64,000 bases of DNA, taken from contig JAKJHU010000038.1 of NCBI GenBank assembly GCA_022316685.1, forward strand, positions 665,384 to 729,383, written 5' to 3'. The notes below the pieces were generated by a model, which saw nothing but the letters and a program-made list of their open reading frames with translations, did no database searches and had not been told where the DNA came from. The position numbers and the translations under genes were made by a program. This document shows, piece after piece, positions 23,640 to 35,107 of this stretch. Origin of the DNA: Progne subis subis. Its lineage: Eukaryota; Chordata; Aves; Passeriformes; Hirundinidae. Within the stretch, counting starts at the first letter, position 1, and each line of letters starts with the position of its first letter.

Positions 23640-24230
23640 GTCACTTATGTCATGACAGCCTTTTTCCACCTGTGGAGGAGCTCGGCTGCCTGTGCTGGGA
23701 CAGGACTGTCACTGGACTTAGGCGCTGTGGCTAGACCTGTGGGAGAGGGTCTCGCTAGGGACTTGTTGTCTGTTGAGACGTGTGTTTACACTCAGGTTGT
23801 AGGTGTGCTAGCTCCTAGTTCTGTGATCTTCTGTGAAGATCACGTGCTCTGATCTCCAGTCTATTGTCACTCCCTTACCTGGCTTGACCACACACTGTTT
23901 TGTTACTACTGATTGCTCTGGCAGTGAATGATGTCTGGCTGATCTTGGTTGCCGTTGTCAAACCTGCTTTGCTCTTTTTGCTCCGGTATTATGGGGAAGC
24001 TGTTCCCACTGGTCTTGCTGTCACCCTTTGTGCCAGGTTGGAGTTCTGTGGGTGGCTCACCTGCTCCAGGCCACCAGCTGCCCTGGTGAGAAGGGGACAG
24101 TCAATGTTTCCAGCCCCTGGGTGGTTAGCTGGAGCCACACTTGGCTTCCTTAGAGAACTTCAAGCAATTTCAGTACTTGTATTTCAGATGGAAGGAGACG
24201 GGACACATAGGAACCAGGTTTTCTGTAATT
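23640..24230. other. GC-distinct block, possible old unclassified repeat
   Basis: About 590 bp clearly GC-richer and T/G-biased on the plus strand compared with both flanks, with edges near 23640 and 24230. Two plus-strand frames of 66 and 110 codons cross it but resemble no protein I know. A decayed transposon fragment is the most likely explanation, but I cannot name a family. Confidence 0.3.
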
Positions 24231-25207
24231 AATACCACAAGACCCATTTATTTTGGTGGGAGAGACTGTAGCCAATTGTAAATACCATTATAAATGTTTT
24301 TGGAAATGATGGTCTACTTTTGCAAGCCTCTCAGATCTTTAAGACCTTCAAGCTTTCCATCTGTTATCCAAAATGAAATACTAATGGATATAATTCTACA
24401 GAGTATGTTAAAAAAATAAACAGTAATGCTGAAATCATTGATATACTTGGTCAGTGTTTTGTAATTAACATTTTTTCCCCTTTTAAACCACTAAAGCACT
24501 TTGTGGACTAAGTTACTGTGACACTACTATCAAATAAGGTAGGAAATATTTTATAATATTTTGATTCCTATTTTTACCCCAATTTACATTACGACACATT
24601 AAAGATTTTCATTGTTCAATTTGGTGAACTGATGTTAACTTTAAATGTCTTTACACTTTTGGTTTTCATCATTAATTTGACATAACTTTAATGTAACTAA
24701 TTAGTACTGAAGTACAATTTATATCACATTTTTGCAGGTGTATTTTTAAAACATGTAATCTGATTATTTGTTTATTATGATATACTGGTTCAAATTAAAA
24801 TGTTGACCTGTTTTAATAAGAACTCTGACATCTGTTCATACGTCCTTCAAGTAAAACGCCTAACAAGAATTCTATTAGTCCTATACCAGAGTGGTATTGC
24901 TGTAAACCTCTCAAAGGGTTTATGTTTTTACGATTTTAAAAAAAGGTATTCAATGCTAATACTTATTCCTCAACTATCTTTTTGAAACCGCTATCTTGAG
25001 AAGTAAATAATGTTTGAAAGAAGGTAAATTTTTAATGCAGAGCAGTGTAGTCATCAACAGCCTAGAAAATGCACTTTAAAAATCATGCTTTTACAAACAT
25101 GGCACAGACTCTGCTGTAGCACTGTATGCTCTAAAAGCTGCAGATATATTTTAGAAAACACTGATGAAGCCATTACTGCTTCATGCATTTGTTCATAGTA
25201 TATATCA
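24231..25207. other. Intergenic, nothing recognised
   Basis: AT-rich sequence without genes or identifiable repeats. Confidence 0.35.
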
Positions 25208-25340
25208 TTATTCAAGAAATTTAAGAACCATAATGATGGAAAATCACACAGAAAGAAAAGGAACATGGACTTTGTCAGAAACAAGGGCTACATTTTTATT
25301 CAAGAGGCCCATAATGATGGAAAATCACAGTGAAAGGCAG
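25208..25340. repeat. Local tandem duplication, about 81-89 bp period
   Basis: A 20-base segment beginning CATAATGATGG occurs identically at 25229-25248 and 25310-25329. Both copies are preceded by TTATTCAAGA (25208 and 25297) and followed by similar A/G-rich sequence. The pattern indicates a small segmental duplication that has since diverged by indels. Confidence 0.75.
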
Positions 25341-28300
25341 AGACGAAACAGGGATCCCATAAAGGGACGGACACACCACAGTGGCACAAGTAGGAGAACC
25401 GTCATAGCAAATGGATAAAAATAAAGAAAACAAAATTAACTAGAGAAGAGCTGGATTCAGGGATAAAGCAGAAAACAGAAACAAATCACGGTAAATGCTG
25501 AAGATTAATTTCAAAGAATCTGCTGAGAATGAGTGCAGAGAAAAGTTCCATCAATATTAATGAAACTGAAATAGAACTCCAAATGACCACGAGTACAAAA
25601 TGGCACACAAAGCATTTTCTTTTAAATAGGTTGGAGATTAGATCATAAGACCTTCCCAAAAATGAACAGAATACACGAAAGATGTTATTATGGGAAAAAC
25701 TATAAACAATCACAACATAATTAATATTTCTATAGTTCTTTTTCAAGATTTATCAGCATGTGCATTTATTATAAAAGGATGGTTCATAGAAGAGATATTT
25801 AGGAAAATAAGCAGAGAAGAGTATTTTCTCATGTCCAATGTTCTACAAACACCTTAAAGGGATCTTGTGTAACTTCAAGCAGTAGTCTTTGACTCTTTTT
25901 TTAAAGCAGTCTAAAAGAGCTAGATACCTCAAATCCTTAATAATATGTTCCACTTTAGGTTTATATAATGCACAAGAAAATATTATTGCCTGCCTTGAAG
26001 TGGAAAAAGAATAACTGTTATACATAACTTGACAGTCAAAGCTCTGTGCAATCAGGAAATAAACTTTTCTTCCTAAATTACTTAAGCTGTCCACTTGTAT
26101 TAGACAGCCATGAGTACAGGCCATGGATCTTTCAGAGATTCTCATATTCTTGACATTAAAAAGTTTTGCCCCACCAGCTGACAGCTGTATTCACTTCTCA
26201 TCAGATAGCCTATGGTTAGAAACAAAGGGTCACATTTTAAAAACCTGATTTTTAAAAAAGAACAACACAGATGTGTAATTTCTTGGATAATGTTGTCAGG
26301 AATCCTGTAAATTGTGACTGGCATGTCAAATATTGTAGAAACTTTAGTGCAAGAGCAGAGTGAGTACCTTTTCCGATAAAGATTGCTCTTCCCTATAAAC
26401 AATCACTGTGATAGGAAAAATTTCAGTGTGACAAAGAGAGAGATACTATCAATCTGTTTCACTTACGTAAAAAATTAAACTATTAAGGATTTTTTCAACT
26501 GTCACGAGCGTGTCCAAGTCTTTCTTCTCATAGCAGGTCACTGTTGTTATTTCAGTGCCTTCCCACAGCTGATCAGCAGTAGTTCTTCTCCACTTTAGGG
26601 TTCTCAATGTGCTTGCTGGCAATGCACAAACCTTTCATTTACATTGTAGTAAAGATGTGATAATCTAAATAAAGCTATTGAGAGGAATAAAAATACTTTG
26701 TAAAGTGAAGTTTTGGGTTAAAAGGGAGTCTGGGATATAAAATATTGGAATAAGTGTAAAAATGGTGTAGATTAGGTTTGGCAGAAAAAAAGTTATTTGT
26801 GGTAGGCCATATTCTTGTGTTTCTTCATTGGGGTAGAAATTACATAGTGACAGCCAGTAGTTAAACTCTGGCTGAAAAATCTCTCTCAGAATTTATTTGG
26901 ATTCTGAAATCCCTAGTGAATCTGTGTTCAAGCAGTGATGCTGTTAAGTCAAACTTTGGCTGCACCCACAAAAATATCAGAATTGTGAAGCAACGGAATT
27001 TCTGTGAACACGTGTTATTTCTTAACATGGTGATAGTAATTTTTACCACTTGATAAATAATTTCTTAGTGTTTGGTAACAGGGTTTCTTTGTCTTTCCAG
27101 AACTCCTCCACAGAGGTGTTCTCAAGCTTTGGCTGTCAGCAAGCACTTCTGGCATGCCCAGTCCTGTTCTGCTGTGTGCATCCTCCAGACCAGAAGCTAG
27201 CAGGGCAGGACAGCGATCTCTTCCTTATCTGGATGTGAGTGTAACTCTCCTTTAGGACAACAGGGCACGAGATACCCTGGGAAGCTGACTGCTGAACAGG
27301 TTTGTATCACGTGTGCTGGCAGCTGAGCAGTTGTTGCCAGATGATGGTGGATGCAAGGCAGCTGTGACAAGGCACCTTTAGAGATGAGGACTGCCAGGGT
27401 TTCTGCAATTGCTGTGGACTCTTGGTTTATGCTGGCACTACCAATAGTGTGCATATACAGGTTGTTTCCTAAGTTAAAAAATGACAAATCCCATGTTTAC
27501 AGATGAGAGTACTGCACAGCTGAGAACAGAAAGTTAGGAACAACTTTGTAAGTAAATTATGGGGAAAACATTGGTGTTGAATGAAGCTTTGCTGAGCTTC
27601 TAAGCTTTTCTGAATAGAGAATTACAAAATTACAAAGTAGCTAAGAGATCCTCTCCTGAATGCACAAGTGAGGCATAATTGGATTGTGACTTTTTCTTAT
27701 AAATAAGAACACTACCATGAAATTAAAGAAAACATATATATATATACGTGATCCGAGTTTTACATTGATTTTTATTGGATTTATGTAATAGAGTAGCTGA
27801 ATTATGAGGAAGAAATGATTGGATTCTTATTCTAACCACAAGAGCATTATCAGCAGTATGCTATTAGTATTTACATGTAAACTGAAGCATTGTATAGAAT
27901 AAATCTCCATTGTATTTACACCAGTCACTGTAATGCTAATGTAGAACAGAAACTGTCACCCCACTTTCTCTAGGGGTGCAGTGCTACCTAAGATAGTGTT
28001 TCTGAATTGGACTGAGGTAAACACTCATCTGTTCATGCTAAACAATATAGCTTCATGAGGCAAAACTAGCTGACTGCAGTTATAAACTCCTGAAATTTTC
28101 GTCTGCAATTCCATCTTGAAGGTGCAGTCTGTATCCCTGTATCCATCTGTATCTGTTACCACCTCTCTAGGGCTGACGTGCTTTGGGGCTTTAATGAATA
28201 AGCCCAGAGGAACATGTCCCACCCCCTTTCTGTGCATCAGGCTCCACATCCAGCCGTACTCTGGATGACCTGGTAAAGGTTGCAGATTTTCCAGAGCGTA

Positions 28301-30368
28301 AAGAATTCTTTGCTATTTTGCAAACAGTGTCCTAACTATTTCCCACAAGTAACTCTTTTTCTAGGCCTCTAGAAATGTAGATGACTATTATTAATCCCTT
28401 TTATCTGAACTTTGCAAGTTATAAAATACTTTACCATCTGAAGTTAAGAGGTAGAATAAATATAATATGGAAAAAACTTAAAAGACTTCCAGAATTGCTG
28501 CATGATGCCCTTAAATATTTTGTTTGGTTTTCATTTTACAGTCATTTTGCAAATATGTAGTGTATAAAATGTATCATTATCACCTAACTAACGTATTTTA
28601 TTAGGTATCTCATTTTGTTCTTCCATCAAAATAGAATGTATCTTATCAGGCTAGAATATAACTGCTCAAACTGCATTAGATCCTGAATGAGGTTTGCGGC
28701 TTTTTTCCTGAGATCATGTTTTTAAGTTCAATTATCCAGATCTCTATACATTTTTCTGCTGTGTTCAATAAATGAAGTCCTTCTATCTATCCTAAGAAGT
28801 TACATCACAAACATTTTTGTGCCCTAGAAGAGAAGAATGAAATGCCTTTGAAAGCTAGCAAGAGTCTACTCTTCTTGCATAGATATTTAATTGCACACAG
28901 TTAAAAATCTGTATTAAATACCAAAACTTACATTATTTTAGCTTTTGATCTTGTAACTTCAAACTCGTACCTCACACAAAATGTAGAGTTTACAGACACT
29001 TATAGAAAAGTAATTTTATTTTCCCTAAGGTTTCTTTCTTGCTGGTGTCTCCCAGGCTGCTGAACATTGCTCAAAGACTGCAAAAAACTGATTCAAGGAT
29101 AAGTCCTTCTGTGGGTTTATTCCTTGTCAGCATTCTTGAAAGGTGGGCTGATTTTGAATTTTTGTTTACTTTCTTTTTTTTGAAGTACACAGGTATAGTC
29201 CAAATTCAGAGACAGAAGTCTCTCTACTTATAAATTCGAGGATCTTCTTTCATGTTCAATAATACCCTTTGAGGCATGAGAAGTATTTAATACTTACGTT
29301 CCTTTTTCATAGTTCGTTGTTCAAGTATCAAGCAACTTGATTAATACTGATTCAGTGCTACCATCTACAACACTAAATAAAGTGAAATCTACATCATTTT
29401 CTTAGACTACTACCATTCATTTTCTTTTAACAGTTCTTTCATGTAATATGGTTTATTTGTTGAAAAAAAAAAAAAAAAAGGTCATGCTAAAATGGTCTTA
29501 GACTCTTGGAGGCCTAGAAAAACCCTAGTATTGCTCACCTCATGATCAGTCCCAATTTATTTTTTTTCTCTGTTTTTATTAGTATGAATCATAAAAATAT
29601 TTTTATTTTATAGTGGTACTCTCATTTTGCTAAGGTACTCAAATAGTTAAAGTAGACCTGTCATTCTTGAACTGAAATTTTACTAATTCACTGGTAAATT
29701 GTCCTACTATAGAACCTCTCTCTTCTTGTCTTTCTCTCTTCTTGTGAGCAAATCTCTTTCACTAGTCTCACTATGAACAACTTAGTATGCATTATGCCTG
29801 TTAGTGACATTATCCATGTTAAAGTTATGAAATTCAGCTGATATTTCCAGAGTTATGATCTAGAAACATTAATAATATGTGGCAGATCAGACTCTTCTGC
29901 ACTAGCACTAGATGCTTCTAGACTGACAAAGTCTGGGATGCCACAGAAAGGGGTGAGAGAGATGCTTTATGCTGCCACAGCAGTCCTGACCATCTTTGGA
30001 GCTGCACTAACACCATTAACAATCTGTTACCATTAAAACGAGGACAGTTATCACAGTACAAAAGAAGGAAAATATGTAAATATAAAATGCAGAGGGTAGT
30101 ATGAAAATAAGTGTATAAAGATTGGAGGAAGTTTAGATTCTCTCTGAAATCAGCTGAATCCACAGCTAGAAGAACAAACACTTGAGAACCCTACCAATGT
30201 TTAAAAAAATTGTATTCAAGCACAGTTCAGCTGTGTGATGACTACCTTTAAACTTCACAGAACTCAATGAACACCATTTAGTTTAGACCATGTCCTTGAC
30301 TAGTGTCTTCTTTTTAGTATTGAGTCTATTTATAACTGGGAATCATCTGGCTCCCTTCAAGTGGCAGG
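25341..30368. other. Intergenic, no gene recognised
   Basis: AT-rich DNA with only short random open frames. A stretch at 27102-27234 is bounded by an acceptor-like CTTTCCAG and a donor-like GTGAGT and is GC-richer than its surroundings, so it could be an exon of an unknown transcript; its reading frame has no family resemblance. A 17-A run lies near 29463-29479. Confidence 0.35.
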
Positions 30369-30475
30369 GACCTGGGTAATTCCAAGCTGGGGTGGAGAAG
30401 AACAAGGGGGTGAAAAGAGCACAAAAGCAGCTGTGTTCTTTTCACCCCCTGGGCTGCACTGAACATTACCTGGTC
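30369..30475. repeat. Foldback (inverted repeat) with 19-bp near-perfect stem
   Basis: The arms 30405-30423 and 30432-30450 are complementary over 19 positions with a single G:U-type pair, around an eight-base loop. Outside this, GACCtGGgTAAT on the left (from 30369) matches the reverse complement of the right flank (to 30475), so the imperfect hairpin spans about 107 bases. It could be a foldback or MITE-like transposon, or a precursor-microRNA-like hairpin. No coding frame explains it. Confidence 0.8.
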
Positions 30476-32694
30476 ACAGCATGGATCAGGGGCTCTGTCT
30501 TTATTTTTTCAGTTCTAAAAAACTGCTTATTTTTTCAGTTAGCAGTGACTTTGCTGTAAGTATATGTTCTGGGCAGCAGAAAGCAAAGACTGTTGGTGGC
30601 AGAAACAACAAATGGTTTATTACCATGCCTTAAACGTTGCTTTTAATCAGGTAGAGTTGCTCAGGGCTGTTTGGCTTCTGCACATGATCCAGGTGTACAA
30701 TAAGCTGTATTTGTGCTATATTTCAGTGTTGGAGAGTTGACATTGAGATGACTGCTTTCTAGATGTTTGTAGTTTTTTTCCGTTGAACTTATAAAACACA
30801 TTTTGTATGTAATATGGTCAAGATTATTATGGTTTAAACTATGTATGCCAGTTTAAAATGAGGTTCTCAGCATTATGACAGATTTGGATAGAAAATTCTG
30901 CCAAATAAAGCAAACCTTGACTTTAAAAGCAACTTGAAATCAAAAGCATATAAGATGAAGTGTTACATGGCCATGAGTCAATTTCTAGCTAAAGGAATCA
31001 AATGCTTTGAAGTCCTCTACCTGCATTTAGTGAAGTGGCCGTGCTAACAGTAAGTTAGATATAGGAACTATGGAGGGAGAGAGGGGGAGGGAAGAGAAGA
31101 ACCAGGCCATTATTACAGTACACTAAGTGAAGAGCATAAATTAAAACCTTATATTCCAACTTGCACATTTTTGTACACACATCACTGATTTTGGTACCAT
31201 ATGTAGTCACATGGAAGTACAGCAACAAAAGTAGGCAGGATTTTAACTTCTTTTTCTCTTCCAGTTCAGCTGTTTTCCCCAACAGCTAAAATCAAAATTA
31301 TACACATAGTAGGCTTTATTATTTGTGCACATATATATACACAAACACACACACATACACTCCTTTGCTTCATGTATCAAACTGCTTATGCCTGTATTGT
31401 GCTTGCAAACTGCTAAGTTAAATATTTTTATTTTAAGAAGACAAAAAGTTCATCTACTGAGAGCTGTTGCACCTAGATTGGACAACAAAATTGTCTGACA
31501 AAATGTTTGGATTGTGGGAAAATTTAATAAGCAGAAAAGCTCTCCAAAAGTAGTCTTTCAGAAAGTTTGTGGCCTTATTAATTGAGCTAGACAGATCCAT
31601 CCTGTACTGTTGCTGTGAAATAGTTTTGCAAAAGGCTACTTTCAGGACAAGTAAATGTCTTGAACTTTAGAAGGGTGGGAAACTATGATGTTTTTACTTT
31701 GTTCCTGAAAAGGAAACTAAATTTCGTTACTGAAGATTGTAATTTACAGATGTGAAGGATGCAGGGGCTGCGCTGAATTTATTTATAAATAATTTCTGTT
31801 CATTTCAATTTTACTGAATGTTTGGTGTAGTATTACACTGGCTTTATTCAACAACTAAGTAACTGTATCTGAATCTGAACTAGATATGCTTTTTTCCCCC
31901 CTTTCAAGTGTATAGTGATAGATTTTAAGACAGTAGAAAGACTACATAAATATATTACCAGCAAGAACTGTTATTATCAATATATGAATAGAAAAACTCT
32001 GAACAGATACAGCATTCTCTTCCTCAATATTATTGTTGCAAAAATCTCATGTCACTGAAATATAAGTGTTGTAACAGACATTTTTTATATATAATTTCAA
32101 ATTAGGCTTAGTAAAAGTGTCCTTTCTTAAGAAAATAAAAATATGTTCAATATTATATTCCTTTTACTGTGATTGAGATTATATAAATCTGATGATATTC
32201 TCACCTTGACTCCTTCAAGGTTTGAGAATTTTATCTTATGGACTTAAAATAGGGCATGCTATAAGAATAGTTTTTACTGCCTTCTCTCCTTCAATTTTCT
32301 TAGCAGGTAACACTTGATGGTGCCTGTCTTTAATGGTTCAGAAAAGCAGGGCCTAAGTTACAAAAAATGTCTCATTTTTTTGAAGATTCCTGATCTGATT
32401 TCTGTAACATTTTCTGCAATTAATTCTTCATAGATTCTAAATGTTCCGTCTGTTCTTCATAGCCTACTTTATTCCTAGATTATTTTATTAACTTGCCATG
32501 TAAATTGTTATAAATCAATCACAATGTATTTACAAGGGTCTCCTCCTGACCATACACCTTTTTATCCAGATAAGCGTGCACAAAAATCTGGTGGTGCGCC
32601 TAAGCACCAGCGCTCCTTAGAACCCAAAAAGCCTATGGCACTTCTCTGAGCATTGGGTATTTCACCTTTCCAATGCTTCCTGCTCTGGTGCAGG
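30476..32694. other. Intergenic upstream of OLA1, nothing recognised
   Basis: AT-rich sequence. TTATTTTTTCAGTT occurs twice in close succession near 30503 and 30529, and a short irregular AT/AC microsatellite lies near 31328-31360. No gene seen. Confidence 0.35.
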
Positions 32695-33082
32695 ATTGAT
32701 GGGTTGGCAAACAGAAGACCAGGACCTTAGCCTGGAGAAGAGGAGGCTCAGGGGTGACCTTATCACTCTTTACAACTCCCTGAAAGGAGGTTGTAGCCAG
32801 GTGTGGGTCAGCCTTTTCTCCCAGACAGGATTGGAGGACATGGTCTTCTTCAGTTGCGCCAGGGCGGGAGGTTTAGGCTGGATCTTGGGAGGAATTTCTT
32901 CACAGAAAAGGTGGTTAGATATTGGAATGGGCTGCTCAGGGAGGTGGTGGAGTCACTGTTGTTCGAGGTGTTTTAAGGGAAGCCTGGATGTGGCACTCGG
33001 TGCCGTGGTCTAGTTGTCAAGGTGGTGTTCAGTCATAGGTTGGATCTCAGAGGTCTTTTCCAACCTCATTGATTCTGAGATT
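32695..33082 (+). mobile_element. CR1 LINE, truncated 3' end
   Basis: The plus strand encodes the tail of the CR1 reverse-transcriptase ORF (residues such as [17 protein letters not shown]), followed by the CR1 3' untranslated region with the typical GGTCTTTTCCAACCT block and an ATTCTGAG-type terminal repeat at 33072-33082. Avian CR1 copies are characteristically truncated at the 5' end and lack poly(A), as here. Overall match to the family is good, with a few apparent indels that break the frame. The element ends at the edge of the OLA1 CpG promoter. Confidence 0.9.
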
Positions 33083-33354
33083 TGCGCTGGCATTTGCGAG
33101 CAGCGTTAGTGCGGGCGCTCCGCCGCTCCGCGCTAGCCGCTGCCGGTGCCGTGCTGTCACTGTCGGGCCGGGGCCGGGGCCGGGGCCGAGGCCGGTGCCA
33201 GGGCCGTGCTGTCACTGCCGGGGCGGGGCGGGGCCGGGCCTCCGCCCATCCCGCCCGCCGCGACCTTTCCCCCGCGGCGGCCCCGCCTCTTCCGCCGGCG
33301 CGTCCGCGTGCGAGGGCCGCTGGCGCTGCTGCTCCGTGGCGGCTCCGCGCCGAG
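33083..33354 (+). promoter_or_regulatory. OLA1: OLA1 CpG-island promoter and non-coding exon 1
   Basis: CpG-dense DNA with a triple GC box (GGGGCGGGGCGGGGCC, 33220-33235) and GGGGCC repeats near 33168-33187. No TATA box. A splice donor GAG|GTGAGC lies at 33354/33355, so the transcript's non-coding exon 1 ends at 33354; its start is not determinable but probably lies downstream of the GC boxes. A 55-bp tandem duplication is visible within the promoter (33148-33162 repeated at 33203-33217). This is typical of a broadly expressed housekeeping gene. Confidence 0.75.
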
Positions 33355-33563
33355 GTGAGCCGGAACCTCGGCCCGCCCGGCCCCGCCCGGCCGCGGGGAG
33401 CCCCGCAGGGCCCCGGCCGCCGCCGCCGCGCGGGTGTCTGTGCTCGGCTTCCGGGAGGCGGAGGCCCCGGCTGGGCCGCTGTGCCGTGCCGGGAGGGGAC
33501 GGGGCGTGGAGGGTGCGCGGGGGTGTCGCGGGGAGCTCAGTGTGCCCTCCTCTGTGCTTGCAG
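33355..33563 (+). other. OLA1: OLA1 intron 1 (209 bp)
   Basis: GC-rich intron from a GTGAGC donor to a CTTGCAG acceptor placed directly before the ATG. The open frame passing through it in frame with OLA1 is a GC-rich shadow and not an N-terminal extension. Confidence 0.7.
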
Positions 33564-33664
33564 ATGCCCCCGAAAAAGGGAGGCGACGGGGTTAAGTCGC
33601 ACCCGATTATCGGAAGGTTCGGGACGTCCCTGAAGATCGGGATCGTCGGGCTGCCGAACGTGGG
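33564..33664 (+). CDS. OLA1: OLA1 coding exon 2 (start codon to P-loop)
   Basis: Encodes residues 1-33 and two bases of Gly34, ending at a GTAGGT donor inside the P-loop. The ATG is the first base triplet after the acceptor; after splicing, exon 1 supplies GAG just before it, giving G at -3. Confidence 0.92.
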
Positions 33665-35049
33665 GTAGGTGTTGGGGACGGGCGGGGAGACTCCTCGCTC
33701 TCCCCGCGGTTGCTCCTGCACCGGGCAGAACCTCTCTGGGTGCAGACAGATGCGGATACGAGCTGAGGGATACGAGTCTTACTGGTCAGTGATAGACTTC
33801 CATCTTTAGCTGGAAATACTTGCAGGTGGAGCGACGCAAAACTGGCAGCGATAGGCAGATGTGTACGAGTCTGGACAAGACGATAGTGAAAGGTTCAAAG
33901 AAAGGAGAGGTCTTAGTAATTGCTGAGTTTTATAGAACGCTATGCCATTTGCATTTCCTTGCTTCCACTGTTACGTATGTGTAATGCATGTTTTCATGCA
34001 AATACTTAGGCACGTGTGCACAACAAATTCCTTTTATATTTTGGGATGATGTGCACAGCAAGGGGTTAATTATTACGTGTCATTAGCAGTGAAAAGGACT
34101 TTCTTGAAACTTCTTCAGAGTTTGTTGTGAGACAAGCCTAAGTGGCAGTTGGGAAGAGATGATGGAATGTTAATAATTGACTACTGTCGTGTCTTGTCAT
34201 CTGTAGTTGTTACCGCTCCTCACAGGAGCTGTACTTGAAGAGGAGGATGAATTGATTTCCTGGAGGATATACATGTGAAACTTTTTGGTATTAATTTGTG
34301 TATCCTGTTTACTAAGAAAAGGTCTCAACATTCTCAATCTTTAAATCTTTATCAAATTAGGGGACTAACTTTCATGCAAGTCTTAAAGTTGGAAGCATTG
34401 CTATCTTATGTTTTCATTATAATTTATTTTATTTTTCAAGGTGTAGCTAAGATGTACTCAAAGGAAATTATTAGCTGTAGCAGCTGGGGATAAATAGCAT
34501 TTTCAATTATGTAACTTTCAAAGAAAATTGTTAATGACTTTTGAGCATGTTGACTGTCTGCAGAGCAGCTCTGAAAAACATAACAATCTGAATATTTGTT
34601 GTAGAAGATTTAGGGGTTAATAAATCAAGAATTGCTCTTTTGGCTTAATAAATGCCAGTTAACATAGTAATCTGTTACTTGGTTTGAGTGAAAGTGTTCT
34701 CTTTTTTCCTCCCTGGTACAGTACTTGTAGGTTTGTTTCCACTGATATTTAACAAGGATGAAAATACTTTGGAAAAGTATAACTGTAGCTTCATATGCAC
34801 AAAAGATTATTTGTAATTGATTAACTGATGTGGTTTGCTTTCTGTGTCACTTTTTTTTTCTCTTTTCATTGTTGACTTTTATTGCTTAGATACAGAAATT
34901 GTGTTACAATGTAAATAAATCTGAAGGAACAATATACTTGTGGAAAGGGTGAGTCATGGCAAAACTAGTTTTTAAAAAAAAAGTTTCAAGCATCCTATCT
35001 TACTTGAAGAAAATGAGAAATAGCCAGTAGGGCTGTACGTTGCTTTTGG

Positions 35050-35107
<58 letters not shown>

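Noticed and set aside
33069..33668. A 199-codon open frame in frame with the OLA1 start, suggesting a longer N-terminus
   Set aside because: It runs from the CR1 end through the promoter and intron 1 and stops just inside intron 2; OLA1 proteins begin at MPPKKGGDG, and consensus splice sites explain the gene.
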